Assembly: GCA_013322215.1 (NCBI GenBank)
Contig: JAAMEZ010000006.1
Span: forward strand, 372,001-436,000
Reading direction: 5' to 3'
Length of the DNA stretch: 64,000 nt
Source: Martinezella rhizogenes
GTDB taxonomy: Bacteria; Pseudomonadota; Alphaproteobacteria; Rhizobiales; Rhizobiaceae
Shown: positions 41,118 through 49,885 of the stretch, piece by piece
Layout of the letters: each line of letters begins with the position of its first letter
Position numbering within the stretch: the stretch's first letter is position 1
Notes under the pieces: model-generated
Databases searched by the model: none
The model's input: only the letters and a program-made list of their open reading frames with translations
What the model was told of the DNA's origin: nothing
Position numbers and translations under genes: made by a program

Positions 41118-41136
41118 GACGACGGGATCGAACGAG

Positions 41137-41898
41137 TTACGAATAACGGGGCAAAGTCGAAAGTAGGCGATGCAGCGTATCGATCGTGGAGAAATCAGCA
41201 ATGCCGTCCACTCGCTCCTGCCGGAAATGACGTTGGAAGGCCTCAACGTCCCCTTTGAGCTTTTCCGAGAATTCGCCATTTATTTCAGTGCTGTAGCCAT
41301 AGAGCGAAAGCATCGACTGCAAGGCCTCGATCGGCTGGCCCACATCGCCCTTCTGGAAGAAGCGACCGCCGGTGATCGAAGCCGGCTCAACCCAGTGTCC
41401 GACACCTGCCGCAGCCAGCCGTGCCCAAGGGAATTTCTCGCCTGGATCGACCTTGCGCACAGGCGCGACATCGGAGTGTCCAAGCACACGTTCGGGTGCG
41501 ATTGCCCAGCGTTGGCCGCAATCGCGACACAGTTCGATCACCGCTTCGATCTGCGCATCGGGGAATTCAGGCAGTCCGCCGGGGTGGCCGGCATTGGCGA
41601 TCTCTATGCCGATCGACGATGAGTTGATGTCTGTTTCGCCATGCCAGGAGCTCTTGCCCGCATGCCAGGCTCGGCGCTCCTCTGGAACAAGCTGCATGAC
41701 GCGACCGTCCTCGAAGACGAAATAGTGGCTCGACACCTGACTCTCCGGACGACAGAGCCAGTCCAAAGCTCCTTCGGCGGTCCCCATGCCGGTATAATGC
41801 AGAAGGATGATATCAGGCCGACGTCCATCTCGCCTCTCGCCATGGTTCGGCGAAGGCTGCACCTGGGCGCGAGCGAAATCGGCCTTGAATGCACTCAT
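41137..41898 (-). CDS. N-acetylmuramoyl-L-alanine amidase (AmpD/AmiD type)
   Basis: The 253-residue protein has an Amidase_2 domain: RPDIILLHYTGM (first zinc His), ERRAWHAGKSSWHGETDINSSSIGIEIAN, and VLGHSDVAPVRKVDPGEKFPW (second His and Asp). A C-terminal peptidoglycan-binding repeat follows (VGQPIEALQSMLSLYGYSTEINGEF). It cleaves the MurNAc-L-Ala bond during recycling or turnover. No signal peptide is seen, which favours a cytoplasmic AmpD role. The start overlaps the TerB/DnaJ gene stop by 4 bp. Confidence 0.92.
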   Translation of the reverse strand: MSAFKADFARAQVQPSPNHGERRDGRRPDIILLHYTGMGTAEGALDWLCRPESQVSSHYFVFEDGRVMQLVPEERRAWHAGKSSWHGETDINSSSIGIEIANAGHPGGLPEFPDAQIEAVIELCRDCGQRWAIAPERVLGHSDVAPVRKVDPGEKFPWARLAAAGVGHWVEPASITGGRFFQKGDVGQPIEALQSMLSLYGYSTEINGEFSEKLKGDVEAFQRHFRQERVDGIADFSTIDTLHRLLSTLPRYS

Positions 41899-42605
41899 GC
41901 TGCGCGGCGTTCTTTCTCGATCTCGGCATAAGCCGCATTCAGAGCTGCCATGCGCTCATTGGCGATGACGTGGAACTCCTCGGGAACCCCTCGCGACACG
42001 AGGCGATCCGGATGGTTCTCGTAGACGAGGCCATGGTAGCGGCGGCGGATCGTCGGGAAATCGTCCTGGCGCGAGACACCGAGCACCTTGTAGGGATCGC
42101 GACCGCCGACATTGACATGTCGCGCCATGATCTGCTCGAACCGCTCCTCGCTCATATGGAAGATTTCGGCCACATGCTGAAGGAACGCCATTTCCTTCTC
42201 ATGGATCAGACCGTCGGCCTTGGCGATATGGAAGAGGCCGTCCAGCACATCTTCCAGCACAGGGCAATTCTTCGTGCAGGTTTCGCAAAGAGAGGAAAGC
42301 CGCTCCGCATAGGCTTCGTAGCCGGCCACGTCCTGACGTGCCAGATTATAAAGACGAGCGACATTTTTCGCCTGATCGGGCGGAAATTCGAAGATCTCGC
42401 GAAACGCGTTGACCTCGTTTTCCGTCACCACGCCGTCCGCTTTCGCCATTTTGGCGGAAAGAGCAATTATGGCGACGGAAAATGCCACTTTACGGCGCGT
42501 TTCTGGATCGCCTTCAAAGACGGTGCGAATAGCCTCGACCACCGCCGACAGGGCATTGCCGGCGGTGCTACCGATAGCATTCAGCAATTTTTCCCAGAAC
42601 GACAT
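41895..42605 (-). CDS. TerB/J-domain co-chaperone (DjlA-like)
   Basis: The 236-residue protein combines an N-terminal region with a TerB-like helical domain (KVAFSVAIIALSAKMAKADGVVTENEVNAFREIF, repeated as LDGLFHIAKADGLIHEKEMAFL) and a C-terminal J domain. The J domain has the HPD motif in YHGLVYENHPDRLVSRGVPEE. DjlA proteins stimulate DnaK at the membrane; this one lacks an obvious N-terminal membrane anchor. It is translationally coupled to the downstream amidase. Confidence 0.88.
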   Translation of the reverse strand: MSFWEKLLNAIGSTAGNALSAVVEAIRTVFEGDPETRRKVAFSVAIIALSAKMAKADGVVTENEVNAFREIFEFPPDQAKNVARLYNLARQDVAGYEAYAERLSSLCETCTKNCPVLEDVLDGLFHIAKADGLIHEKEMAFLQHVAEIFHMSEERFEQIMARHVNVGGRDPYKVLGVSRQDDFPTIRRRYHGLVYENHPDRLVSRGVPEEFHVIANERMAALNAAYAEIEKERRAA

Positions 42606-42879
42606 GCCGGTCTCTATATCCTACTCAAATAGTAGAACACCTTGATCAAATAATGGTTGCCATTGCAAGCAGTCCATTCGTCGCAAGCCCGAAAACACTT
42701 TTCACAATTTGGTAATGATGCTGCATTGCGAACTGTCGTCCAATTGCCCTCGCCCGGCTTTTGAAGACGAAACAAACCGCCGCTTTCTTAAATTCTTTAC
42801 TTTACACCCTTGCCTGCCTGTCGCATCCATTCCACCGCAACCATTGAAATGACGCAGCTTGCCTGCAAGGAGGATCCCC

Positions 42880-44091
42880 ATGGCCAAACAGAAAGTCGCA
42901 ATGCTCACTGCCGGTGGATTGGCGCCCTGCCTTTCGTCTGCCGTTGGCGGGCTGATCCAGCGCTATAGCGATGTGGCGCCCGATCTCGACATGATAGCCT
43001 ATCGTTCCGGCTACCAGGGGGTTCTGCTGGGTGACAGCATCGAGGTGACGCAGGCCATGCGAGAAAAGGCCTATCTGCTGCACCGCTATGGCGGTTCGCC
43101 GATCGGCAACAGCCGCGTCAAGCTCACGAACATCGCAGACTGCGTCAAGCGCGGCCTGGTCAAGGAAGGCGAAAACCCGCTGCGCGTCGCAGCCGAGCGG
43201 CTGGCTTCCGACGGCGTCACCATCCTTCACACGATCGGCGGCGACGACACCAATACGACCGCCGCCGATCTCGCTGCTTATCTCGGCGCCAACGGCTATG
43301 ATCTGACCGTCGTCGGCCTGCCGAAGACCGTCGACAACGACGTCGTGCCGATCCGTCAGTCCCTTGGCGCCTGGACGGCCGCCGAAGTCGGCGCTGACTT
43401 CTTTGACAATGTCAGCAACGAACAGACCGCCGCACCGAAAACACTCGTCATCCACGAAGTGATGGGCCGTCACTGTGGTTGGCTGACGGCAGCGACCGCG
43501 CGCGCCTACATCCAGAAGACCAGCGCCAACGAATATGTCGAAGGCTTCATGATGAATGCCGACCTGAAGCGCATCGACGGCCTTTACCTGCCGGAGATGG
43601 TGTTCGATATCGAGGCGGAAGGCGAACGGCTGCGCAACATCATGGAGAAGACCGGCCAGGTAACGCTCTTCGTGTCGGAAGGCGCCGGCCTCGACTCCAT
43701 CGTCACCGAACGGGAAGCCTCGGGCGAAACCGTCAAGCGCGATGCCTTCGGCCATGTGAAGATCGACACCATCAATGTCGGCGGCTGGTTCCAGAAGCAG
43801 TTCGCAGCAATCATCGGCGCCGAACGCTCCATGGTGCAGAAGTCGGGCTATTTCGCACGCTCCGCGCCTGCAAACGGCGAAGACCTGCGCCTGATCCAGG
43901 GCATGGTCGATCTCGCAGTGGAAAGTGCGCTGAATAAGGTATCGGGCGTCACCGGACATGACGAAGGTCAGGGCGGCAAGCTGCGCGTTATCGAATTCCC
44001 GCGCATCAAGGGCGGCAAGGCCTTCGATATCTCCGCTCCCTGGTTCGCCGAAGTCATGGACCATATCGGGCAGAAATACACACAGATCTGA
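42880..44091 (+). CDS. pfp: pyrophosphate-dependent 6-phosphofructokinase
   Basis: The 403-residue protein from ATG 42880 (preceded by AAGGAGG) has GGLAPCLSSAVGG, IGGDDTNTTAADLA (119-132) and GLPKTVDNDV (146-155), then MGRHCGWLTAATA. Asp in GGDD and Lys in PKTVDND replace the Gly residues of ATP-dependent enzymes, the known marker of PPi specificity. It reversibly phosphorylates fructose 6-phosphate using pyrophosphate. It is monocistronic and divergent from the TerB/DnaJ gene. Confidence 0.92.
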   Translation: MAKQKVAMLTAGGLAPCLSSAVGGLIQRYSDVAPDLDMIAYRSGYQGVLLGDSIEVTQAMREKAYLLHRYGGSPIGNSRVKLTNIADCVKRGLVKEGENPLRVAAERLASDGVTILHTIGGDDTNTTAADLAAYLGANGYDLTVVGLPKTVDNDVVPIRQSLGAWTAAEVGADFFDNVSNEQTAAPKTLVIHEVMGRHCGWLTAATARAYIQKTSANEYVEGFMMNADLKRIDGLYLPEMVFDIEAEGERLRNIMEKTGQVTLFVSEGAGLDSIVTEREASGETVKRDAFGHVKIDTINVGGWFQKQFAAIIGAERSMVQKSGYFARSAPANGEDLRLIQGMVDLAVESALNKVSGVTGHDEGQGGKLRVIEFPRIKGGKAFDISAPWFAEVMDHIGQKYTQI

Positions 44092-44100
44092 GTCATCGGT

Positions 44101-44160
44101 GATCAACCGGACTGATCTGCGATCAATCGGCCTGATTGATAATCAGGTGGATTGACGGAT
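44101..44160. repeat. three degenerate 20-bp tandem repeats upstream of the LysE gene
   Basis: Units GATCAACCGGACTGATCTGC (44101), GATCAATCGGCCTGATTGAT (44121) and AATCAGGTGGATTGACGGAT (44141) share 12-14 of 20 positions between neighbours. The junction of the last two forms a hairpin, CCTGATT-GAT-AATCAGG (44131-44147). The array ends about 50 bp before the exporter start. Confidence 0.5.
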
Positions 44161-44212
44161 GGCCAATCCGATGTCTTTGCTGGCGGCGAAATAGGAATTA
44201 GGGGAGGATTCC

Positions 44213-44848
44213 ATGTCCATCGAAACCTGGCTCGCTTTCGCCGCCGCGTCCTGCATCATGTTGGCCATACCGGGTCCTACCATTCTCCTTGTCATATCCT
44301 ATGCGCTTGGCCACGGCCGCAAAACGGCCCTGGCAACGGTGACGGGCGTCACGCTTGGCGATTTCACGGCGATGACCGCCTCGCTCGCTGGTCTCGGCGC
44401 CCTCCTCGCCACATCAGCGACATTATTCACGATTCTTAAGCTGATCGGCGCAGCCTACCTCGTTTTCCTCGGAATCAAGCTGTGGAGAGCACCCATCGTG
44501 ACAGGTCCGCTCGGCGATAATGACAATCTCCCAGAGGAAAAACCGTTAAAAATTCTCTTACACGCATATGTTGTAACCGCCCTCAACCCCAAAAGCATCG
44601 TTTTCTTCATTGCGTTCGTCCCGCAATTTCTCGACATGTCGAAGCCATTTCTTGAGCAAACGCTTATTCTAGAGGCAACTTTCCTCACTTTAGCCGCGCT
44701 GAACTCGCTCATTTACGTGTTCGTCGCTGACATGGCACGCGGCTTCATCCGCAAGGCAAGCGTGCAACGCGCCGTTAACAGAACGGGCGGAACCTTGCTG
44801 ATTGCAGCCGGCGCAGTGACCGCCGGATACCGCCGGATGGCCGCCTGA
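44213..44848 (+). CDS. LysE/RhtB family amino acid exporter
   Basis: The 211-residue, six-helix protein starts WLAFAAASCIMLAIPGPTILLVISYALGHGRK, the family's N-terminal pattern, followed by VTGVTLGDFTAM and LKLIGAAYLVFLGIKLWR. NPKSIVFFIAFVPQF is the conserved block in the second half. Proteins of this type export amino acids or homoserine lactones. The ribosome binding site GGGGAGGA is strong. The preceding tandem repeats may hold its regulator's sites; no lysG-type gene is adjacent. Confidence 0.9.
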   Translation: MSIETWLAFAAASCIMLAIPGPTILLVISYALGHGRKTALATVTGVTLGDFTAMTASLAGLGALLATSATLFTILKLIGAAYLVFLGIKLWRAPIVTGPLGDNDNLPEEKPLKILLHAYVVTALNPKSIVFFIAFVPQFLDMSKPFLEQTLILEATFLTLAALNSLIYVFVADMARGFIRKASVQRAVNRTGGTLLIAAGAVTAGYRRMAA

Positions 44849-44908
44849 AGCGGTGCAGGGTTGCGGGGTGATCACGGATAGGTTAATGGGGATTCATAAT
44901 TTTATCGA

Positions 44909-44944
44909 TCCTGTGACCGAATTTGGCGGTCCTGTGGCCGAATT
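44909..44944. promoter_or_regulatory. 15-bp direct repeats 21 bp apart upstream of the SLT lipoprotein gene
   Basis: TCCTGTGACCGAATT (44909-44923) and TCCTGTGGCCGAATT (44930-44944) differ at one base. The 21-bp spacing is two helical turns, and the copies end 38 bp before the start codon. This is the arrangement expected for a tandem-binding response regulator. Confidence 0.5.
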
Positions 44945-44982
44945 GCATCGAAATTAGGTTTGGCTTTTTCGAAAGTGACAGA

Positions 44983-46143
44983 ATGGTAACGATCGGATTT
45001 CCCAGCCTGAAGCGCAGCGTTGCCTTATCGGCAGTGATGTGCGGCGCGCTCGCCGGGTGCGCAAGCACTCAGCAGCAGCAGACGTCTCAGGCAGAACTCC
45101 CGTCGGCACACACCAACGTGCCGCATCCGAATACGACCCTGACCGCAACCGGCGCAGTCGCGCCTGCAGGTAGCGCGACAATCGCCGCGGTCGCTCCGGG
45201 CTTCATCGGCCCGCGCCAGCCGCAACAGACAGCAATCTTCAAGTCCGGTCGCGTTGTTCCGGGCACGACAAACGTTGCGGCCGCGGCTGTAGCTCAGCAG
45301 CAGATGGACGCGGGCCGCTTCGGCGCGCCGGCGGCAAACGCGGCCAATCAGGGCACCGCCGCAATCGCTGCGGCAACGGGCGCATCCCCTGGTGGCACAT
45401 CAACGGCTGCGGCCTATGCAGCATCAGACGTGCCTCTGGTGCCTTCCGTGGTCGCGATCCCGATGCCCAATCCGGCACGCCCCGGCGATGCCGCGCTCAC
45501 GCCGGTTTCCGCCTCCGTGGCTCAGAGAGAGCCGACCATTCCGATGACATCGGATGTCGCGGCCATCCAGGTTGCGGTGCCGACGCCGCGTCCCGATTCG
45601 ATGGCACAGGCAGAAGTCGCCTTCGCCACACCCGCTCAGATCGGCGTACAGCGCTATGCGGACAACCGCATGCATTATGACTTCAATTTCGACAGCAGCG
45701 GCCCGACGGTCGTCCCGGCTGTCATGACCACCACCAACACTCCGAATTATGATTCCGATGTTCCGGCGGCAGAGAAGAGCTACGTTTCGAAGCTCATCCA
45801 GAAATACGCCAAGCTCTACGAAATTCCGGAATCCCTGATCCATCGCGTCGTTCACCGCGAAAGTCGCTACAATCCAAAGGCCTATAACCGCGCTGGATAT
45901 TTCGGCCTGATGCAGATCAAGTACAATACGGCGAAGTCCATGGGCTACGAAGGCCCGGCGTCCGGCCTTCTCGATGCCGAAACCAACATCAAATACGCCG
46001 CCAAATATCTGCGCGGCGCCTGGATGACGGCAGACAGCAAGGCAGAAAACAAGGAAGCCAATGCAGTCCAGCTCTACGCTCGTGGCTACTACTACGATGC
46101 CAAGCGCAAGGGCCTGACGGACGTTGCCAACGGCAATTACTGA
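44983..46143 (+). CDS. lipoprotein lytic transglycosylase (SLT domain)
   Basis: The 386-residue product from ATG 44983 has a lipoprotein signal (SAVMCGALAGC) and a low-complexity Ala/Pro/Gln region of about 240 residues. A C-terminal SLT domain follows: LYEIPESLIHRVVHRESRYNPKAYNRAGYFGLMQIKYNTAKSMGY, with catalytic Glu in HRESRYNP, then LDAETNIKYAAKYL. It would act on peptidoglycan from the membrane. The frame is open 20 codons upstream, but that part overlaps the direct repeats. A terminator follows. Confidence 0.9.
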   Translation: MVTIGFPSLKRSVALSAVMCGALAGCASTQQQQTSQAELPSAHTNVPHPNTTLTATGAVAPAGSATIAAVAPGFIGPRQPQQTAIFKSGRVVPGTTNVAAAAVAQQQMDAGRFGAPAANAANQGTAAIAAATGASPGGTSTAAAYAASDVPLVPSVVAIPMPNPARPGDAALTPVSASVAQREPTIPMTSDVAAIQVAVPTPRPDSMAQAEVAFATPAQIGVQRYADNRMHYDFNFDSSGPTVVPAVMTTTNTPNYDSDVPAAEKSYVSKLIQKYAKLYEIPESLIHRVVHRESRYNPKAYNRAGYFGLMQIKYNTAKSMGYEGPASGLLDAETNIKYAAKYLRGAWMTADSKAENKEANAVQLYARGYYYDAKRKGLTDVANGNY

Positions 46144-46162
46144 TCTTATCGAGATAGTCTGA

Positions 46163-46190
46163 AAAGCCGGCCTAGTTCGTGGCCGGCTTT
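46163..46190. terminator. terminator shared by the convergent SLT and serine hydrolase genes
   Basis: AAAGCCGGCC (46163-46172) pairs with GGCCGGCTTT (46181-46190) around an 8-nt loop; the stop codon of the minus-strand gene lies in the loop. Confidence 0.75.
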
Positions 46191-47560
46191 ATTACATCCA
46201 TGATCCGCTTCACCAGGATTTGTGGCCGATAGTCCGCCCAGGTCGGCGTCAACCCCATCCGCACGACAACGAGATTGGCAGACGGAACGATTGCGATCGT
46301 TTGGCCGTCGTGACCGGTCATCCAGAAGGTATCTGCAGGCAGGCCAAATTGTGCATTGGAGCCGCCGGGGCCTGCAAGCCAGGCCTGAACCTGCGAGTAA
46401 ACGCTCTCGGAAGCCTTCGTCGGCGTGCGCATGGCGCCGACAAAACCTTCCGGCAGCAGGCGATGCCCATTCCAGACCCCGTCCTGCAGCAGAAAGAGGC
46501 CGAAGCGTGCCCAGTCCCGGGCGTTGGCGTAGAGATAGGAGCTGCCGACGAAGGTGCCGCGCTCATCGGCCTCGAAAACGGCGCTGTACATGCCGAGCGG
46601 CCCGAAAAGTGCCTCGCGCGGATAGGAGATGGCAGCGCTGAGATTAGGCAGCCGGTTCATCCAGAGGCGCGAAAGCAGTGCTGCCGTACCGCTGGAATAG
46701 CTGAAACGCTCGCCGGGAGTAGCCAATTGATGCGCGTTGGCTGCGATGCTGGTCACATCCGGATCGAGATAGAGCATACGCGTCACGTCCGATACAGTGC
46801 CGTATGACTCGTTGAAGGCAAGGCCGCTCTCCATGGCGAGAAGATCGCTGAGCTTGATGTCTTTGCGTGAGTCCGCACTCCATTGCGGCAGAAGGTTCCG
46901 ATCGTCGAAGGACATGCGCCCGGCCAGCATGAGGCGGCCGATGATGGCGGCATTGACCGTCTTGGTCATCGACCAGCCGATCAGGGGTGTGCCCTTGCTG
47001 AAGCCATCACCATAGGTCTCCGCGACGATGCGCCCATCCTTGACGACGACGATCGCGCGCATGGCAGGCCCGGCGAGATCCGAATTCGATACGATGTTGG
47101 CAAGCTTCGTCCCCTCGTCGCCCTGACCGAGGTTTACCGTATCCCCATCCGGCCACACAGCATCGCTCTTCGGCGCCTTGACCTTATTGAGGAAGACGGC
47201 GCTGCGAGCCGCCTGCAGATCTCCGTCCGGCACCAGCGCACAGCCGAGAGCGCCGCGATAGAGCGCACGGTTCGGCGCGAACAATCCGAGGAAGCGGGCC
47301 GTGACAACCCCTTCGTCGCGGTCGACGAAGACCCGAATGAGCTTAAGCGCCGGATTGCCGGGAGCCTGCACATCCTCCTCCATCACCTTGTCCGGGTCTC
47401 GTTTGGCCACGAACGTATTGGAGCAGACGATCTTTGCCGCATAGCCATCGCCAACCCTGAGCAATTCCGGCGGATAAACAGACAACCATACGGCCCCGCC
47501 GGCGACAATGATCAGCAGCAGAACAACCAGAGCCCCGATCACTCTCGATATCAAACGCAT
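46172..47560 (-). CDS. class C beta-lactamase-like serine hydrolase
   Basis: The 462-residue protein has an N-terminal membrane segment (about 5-28) and a beta-lactamase-family domain. The SxxK motif is GWSMTKTVN, a Tyr-containing second motif is RFSYSSGTAALLS, and the third is MTGHDGQTIAIVP (HxG in place of KTG). This pattern fits esterase/D-aminopeptidase-like members rather than a proven beta-lactamase. The active site is presumably periplasmic. The gene is monocistronic. Confidence 0.85.
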   Translation of the reverse strand: MRLISRVIGALVVLLLIIVAGGAVWLSVYPPELLRVGDGYAAKIVCSNTFVAKRDPDKVMEEDVQAPGNPALKLIRVFVDRDEGVVTARFLGLFAPNRALYRGALGCALVPDGDLQAARSAVFLNKVKAPKSDAVWPDGDTVNLGQGDEGTKLANIVSNSDLAGPAMRAIVVVKDGRIVAETYGDGFSKGTPLIGWSMTKTVNAAIIGRLMLAGRMSFDDRNLLPQWSADSRKDIKLSDLLAMESGLAFNESYGTVSDVTRMLYLDPDVTSIAANAHQLATPGERFSYSSGTAALLSRLWMNRLPNLSAAISYPREALFGPLGMYSAVFEADERGTFVGSSYLYANARDWARFGLFLLQDGVWNGHRLLPEGFVGAMRTPTKASESVYSQVQAWLAGPGGSNAQFGLPADTFWMTGHDGQTIAIVPSANLVVVRMGLTPTWADYRPQILVKRIMDVIKPATN

Positions 47561-47685
47561 GTTACATACCCTCCAGAAAGGTAGGCGGAGACAATCAGGA
47601 AACGTAACAAGATGAAAGGCCTATCGTCATGGCAGCTCGTTAAATCTGCGTAACGGTCCATTTCCGCGAAATCTGCCAACAGCCC

Positions 47686-47705
47686 GCGTCATCAGACTGT
47701 AGCAT
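47686..47705 (+). promoter_or_regulatory. possible Pho box upstream of btaA
   Basis: GCGTCATCAGACTGTAGCAT has two roughly 11-bp spaced half-sites (GTCAT and CTGTAGC) resembling the PhoB repeat CTGTCAT. It sits 47 bp before btaA, whose homologues are induced by phosphate starvation. The match is imperfect. Confidence 0.35.
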
Positions 47706-47752
47706 TGCCGGGTTACACGCCCTGAACTTCACAAATCGGTGACAAGACTCAG

Positions 47753-49000
47753 ATGACGGAATTCGCCCCGGATGCCGGTCTCCAAAAGAACCGGAAACTC
47801 AAGGACGCTCTGCTACAGCACAAGGCACTGTCTAAAGCTGGCCTCTCCGAGCGCCTGTTCGGGATGTTGTTTTCCGGCCTCGTCTATCCGCAAATTTGGG
47901 AAGATCCGGATATCGATATGGAGGCGATGGAGCTGCAGGCGCATCATCGCATCGTCACCATCGGTTCGGGCGGCTGCAACATGCTCGCCTATCTCTCGCA
48001 AAATCCTGCATCCATCGACGTCGTCGACCTCAATCGCCACCATATCGCGCTGAACAAGCTGAAGCTCGCGGCCTTCCGCCTGCTTCCCGGCCACGCGGAT
48101 CTGGTGCGCTTCTTCGGAACGCCAGACATTACGGCCAATAGCCAGGCCTACGACCAGTTCATCGCGCCGCGCCTCGACACGGCAACGGCGGCCTACTGGG
48201 ACGGTCGCGATCTCTACGGCCGCCGCCGCATCACGGTCTTCAACCGCAATATCTACAAGACCGGCCTTCTCGGCCGGTTTATCGGCGCCGCCCATATATT
48301 GGCACGCCTGCACGGCGTTCGCCTCGACAAGATGACGGAAGCCCGCACCATGCGCGAGCAACGGCAGTTCTTCGAAGAGGAAATCGCTCCGATCTTCGAC
48401 AAGCGCGCCGTTCGCTGGCTGCTCGGCCGCAAAAGCTCGCTCTTCGGCCTTGGCATCCCGCCGCAGCAATATGACGAGCTTGCGAGCCTCGCCGGCGACG
48501 ATTCCATTTCCTCCGTGCTGAAGCACCGTCTGGAAAAGCTCGCCTGTCATTTCCCGATGCGCGACAATTACTTTGCCTGGCAGGCATTCTCGCGCCGCTA
48601 CGCGGCTCAGCATCAGGGTCCTCTGCCAACCTATCTGAAGCCTGAGCACTATGCCGCGATCCGCGCCAATGCCGACCGCGTCGACGTGCATCACGCCAAT
48701 TTCACCGAGCTTCTCGCTTCCAAGCCGGCAGCCTCGCGCGATCGCTACATCCTGCTCGATGCGCAGGACTGGATGACCGACGAGCAGCTCAATGGCCTCT
48801 GGGCGGAGATCACTCGCACGGCGCGCGAAGGCGCCCGCGTCATCTTCCGCACGGCCGCGGAAAAGAGCATCATCGAAGGCCGCCTCTCTCCAGCGATCCG
48901 CGACCAGTGGGTCTATTTCGAAGAGCGTTCACAGGAACTCAACGCCCGTGACCGTTCGGCCATCTACGGCGGCTTCCACATCTACGGGAAAAAAGCGTGA
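47753..49000 (+). CDS. btaA: SAM:diacylglycerol 3-amino-3-carboxypropyl transferase BtaA
   Basis: The 415-residue DUF3419 protein has YPQIWEDPDIDMEAMEL, TIGSGGCNMLAYL (SAM-binding GxGxxN), VDLNRHHIALNKLKLAA and ILLDAQDWMTDEQLNGLW near the C-terminus. BtaA moves the 3-amino-3-carboxypropyl group of S-adenosylmethionine to diacylglycerol, making diacylglyceryl homoserine. Its stop overlaps the btaB start by 4 bp. This lipid replaces phospholipids under phosphate limitation in rhizobia. Confidence 0.94.
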   Translation: MTEFAPDAGLQKNRKLKDALLQHKALSKAGLSERLFGMLFSGLVYPQIWEDPDIDMEAMELQAHHRIVTIGSGGCNMLAYLSQNPASIDVVDLNRHHIALNKLKLAAFRLLPGHADLVRFFGTPDITANSQAYDQFIAPRLDTATAAYWDGRDLYGRRRITVFNRNIYKTGLLGRFIGAAHILARLHGVRLDKMTEARTMREQRQFFEEEIAPIFDKRAVRWLLGRKSSLFGLGIPPQQYDELASLAGDDSISSVLKHRLEKLACHFPMRDNYFAWQAFSRRYAAQHQGPLPTYLKPEHYAAIRANADRVDVHHANFTELLASKPAASRDRYILLDAQDWMTDEQLNGLWAEITRTAREGARVIFRTAAEKSIIEGRLSPAIRDQWVYFEERSQELNARDRSAIYGGFHIYGKKA

Positions 49001-49671
49001 GCCAGGCGGATACGGGCGTAGAAACCAGCGCGAATAACCACGCCAAGCTGATGGACGGCATGTACCGCTATCAGCGTCACATCTATGACCTGACCCGCAA
49101 GTATTACCTGTTCGGCCGCGATCGAACGATCGAGCAGCTGAATGTACCCACCGGCGGCTCGCTCTTGGAAGTGGGCTGCGGCACGGGCCGCAATATGCTG
49201 CTCGCCTATCGACGCTTCCCTTCAGCCCGGCTCTATGGCCTCGACATCTCGCAGGAAATGCTGATCTCGGCGCGCGGCAATTTTCGCGGCTTGAAGGAGA
49301 TGCCGGATTTTCGCGTCGCCGATGCCACGGCCTTTTCGCCGGCCGATTTCAGCGTCGACGGCTTCGACCGCGTCATGATCTCCTACGCGCTCTCGATGAT
49401 CCCGGACTGGAAAAATGCCATCGACGCATCGCTCGACGCAGTCGCGCCGGGTGGCGAGCTTCACATCGTCGATTTCGGCCAGCAGGAAGGGTTGCCGGGC
49501 TGGTTCCGCGCCATGCTCAAGGGCTGGCTGAAGAAATTCCACGTCACTCCCCGTGCCGATCTTCTGACGGTGCTGGAAGAGAAGGCTGCAGCGCGAGGGA
49601 TGTCGGTGAAAACCGAAAAGATCGGCCGCGGTTATGCCTGGCGAGCCGTGGCGACCCGGCACGCCGCCTGA
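48997..49671 (+). CDS. btaB: diacylglyceryl homoserine N-methyltransferase BtaB
   Basis: The 224-residue class I methyltransferase has MDGMYRYQRHIYDLTRKYYLFGRD, SAM site LLEVGCGTGRNMLL, LYGLDISQEMLI and ELHIVDFGQQEGLPGWFR. BtaB trimethylates the product of BtaA to give the betaine lipid DGTS. It is translationally coupled to btaA. About 210 bp without a gene separate it from the lysozyme. Confidence 0.94.
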   Translation: MSQADTGVETSANNHAKLMDGMYRYQRHIYDLTRKYYLFGRDRTIEQLNVPTGGSLLEVGCGTGRNMLLAYRRFPSARLYGLDISQEMLISARGNFRGLKEMPDFRVADATAFSPADFSVDGFDRVMISYALSMIPDWKNAIDASLDAVAPGGELHIVDFGQQEGLPGWFRAMLKGWLKKFHVTPRADLLTVLEEKAAARGMSVKTEKIGRGYAWRAVATRHAA

Positions 49672-49885
49672 GTAGCGATGGATTCCAGCGTAAAATCCGG
49701 CCCTGGAAGCCGCCAAGCATAAGAATTTGCTTGAAGATAACGCATTTTTTACGTTGATATGGTGAATAAAGTGGCAAGACCAGCTGGCAACGGTATGGTC
49801 TGCCGCTCTTTCGGATTCTCGGGGACCATATTACGGAAGCCAAATCTTGGGGCAGCAAGATCACTCGCGCCATTACAGGAAACCT

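Noticed and set aside
44849..44982. Frame extension of the SLT lipoprotein to 44923
   Set aside because: It overlaps the 21-bp spaced repeats and lacks lipoprotein-signal features; 44983 gives a proper signal.
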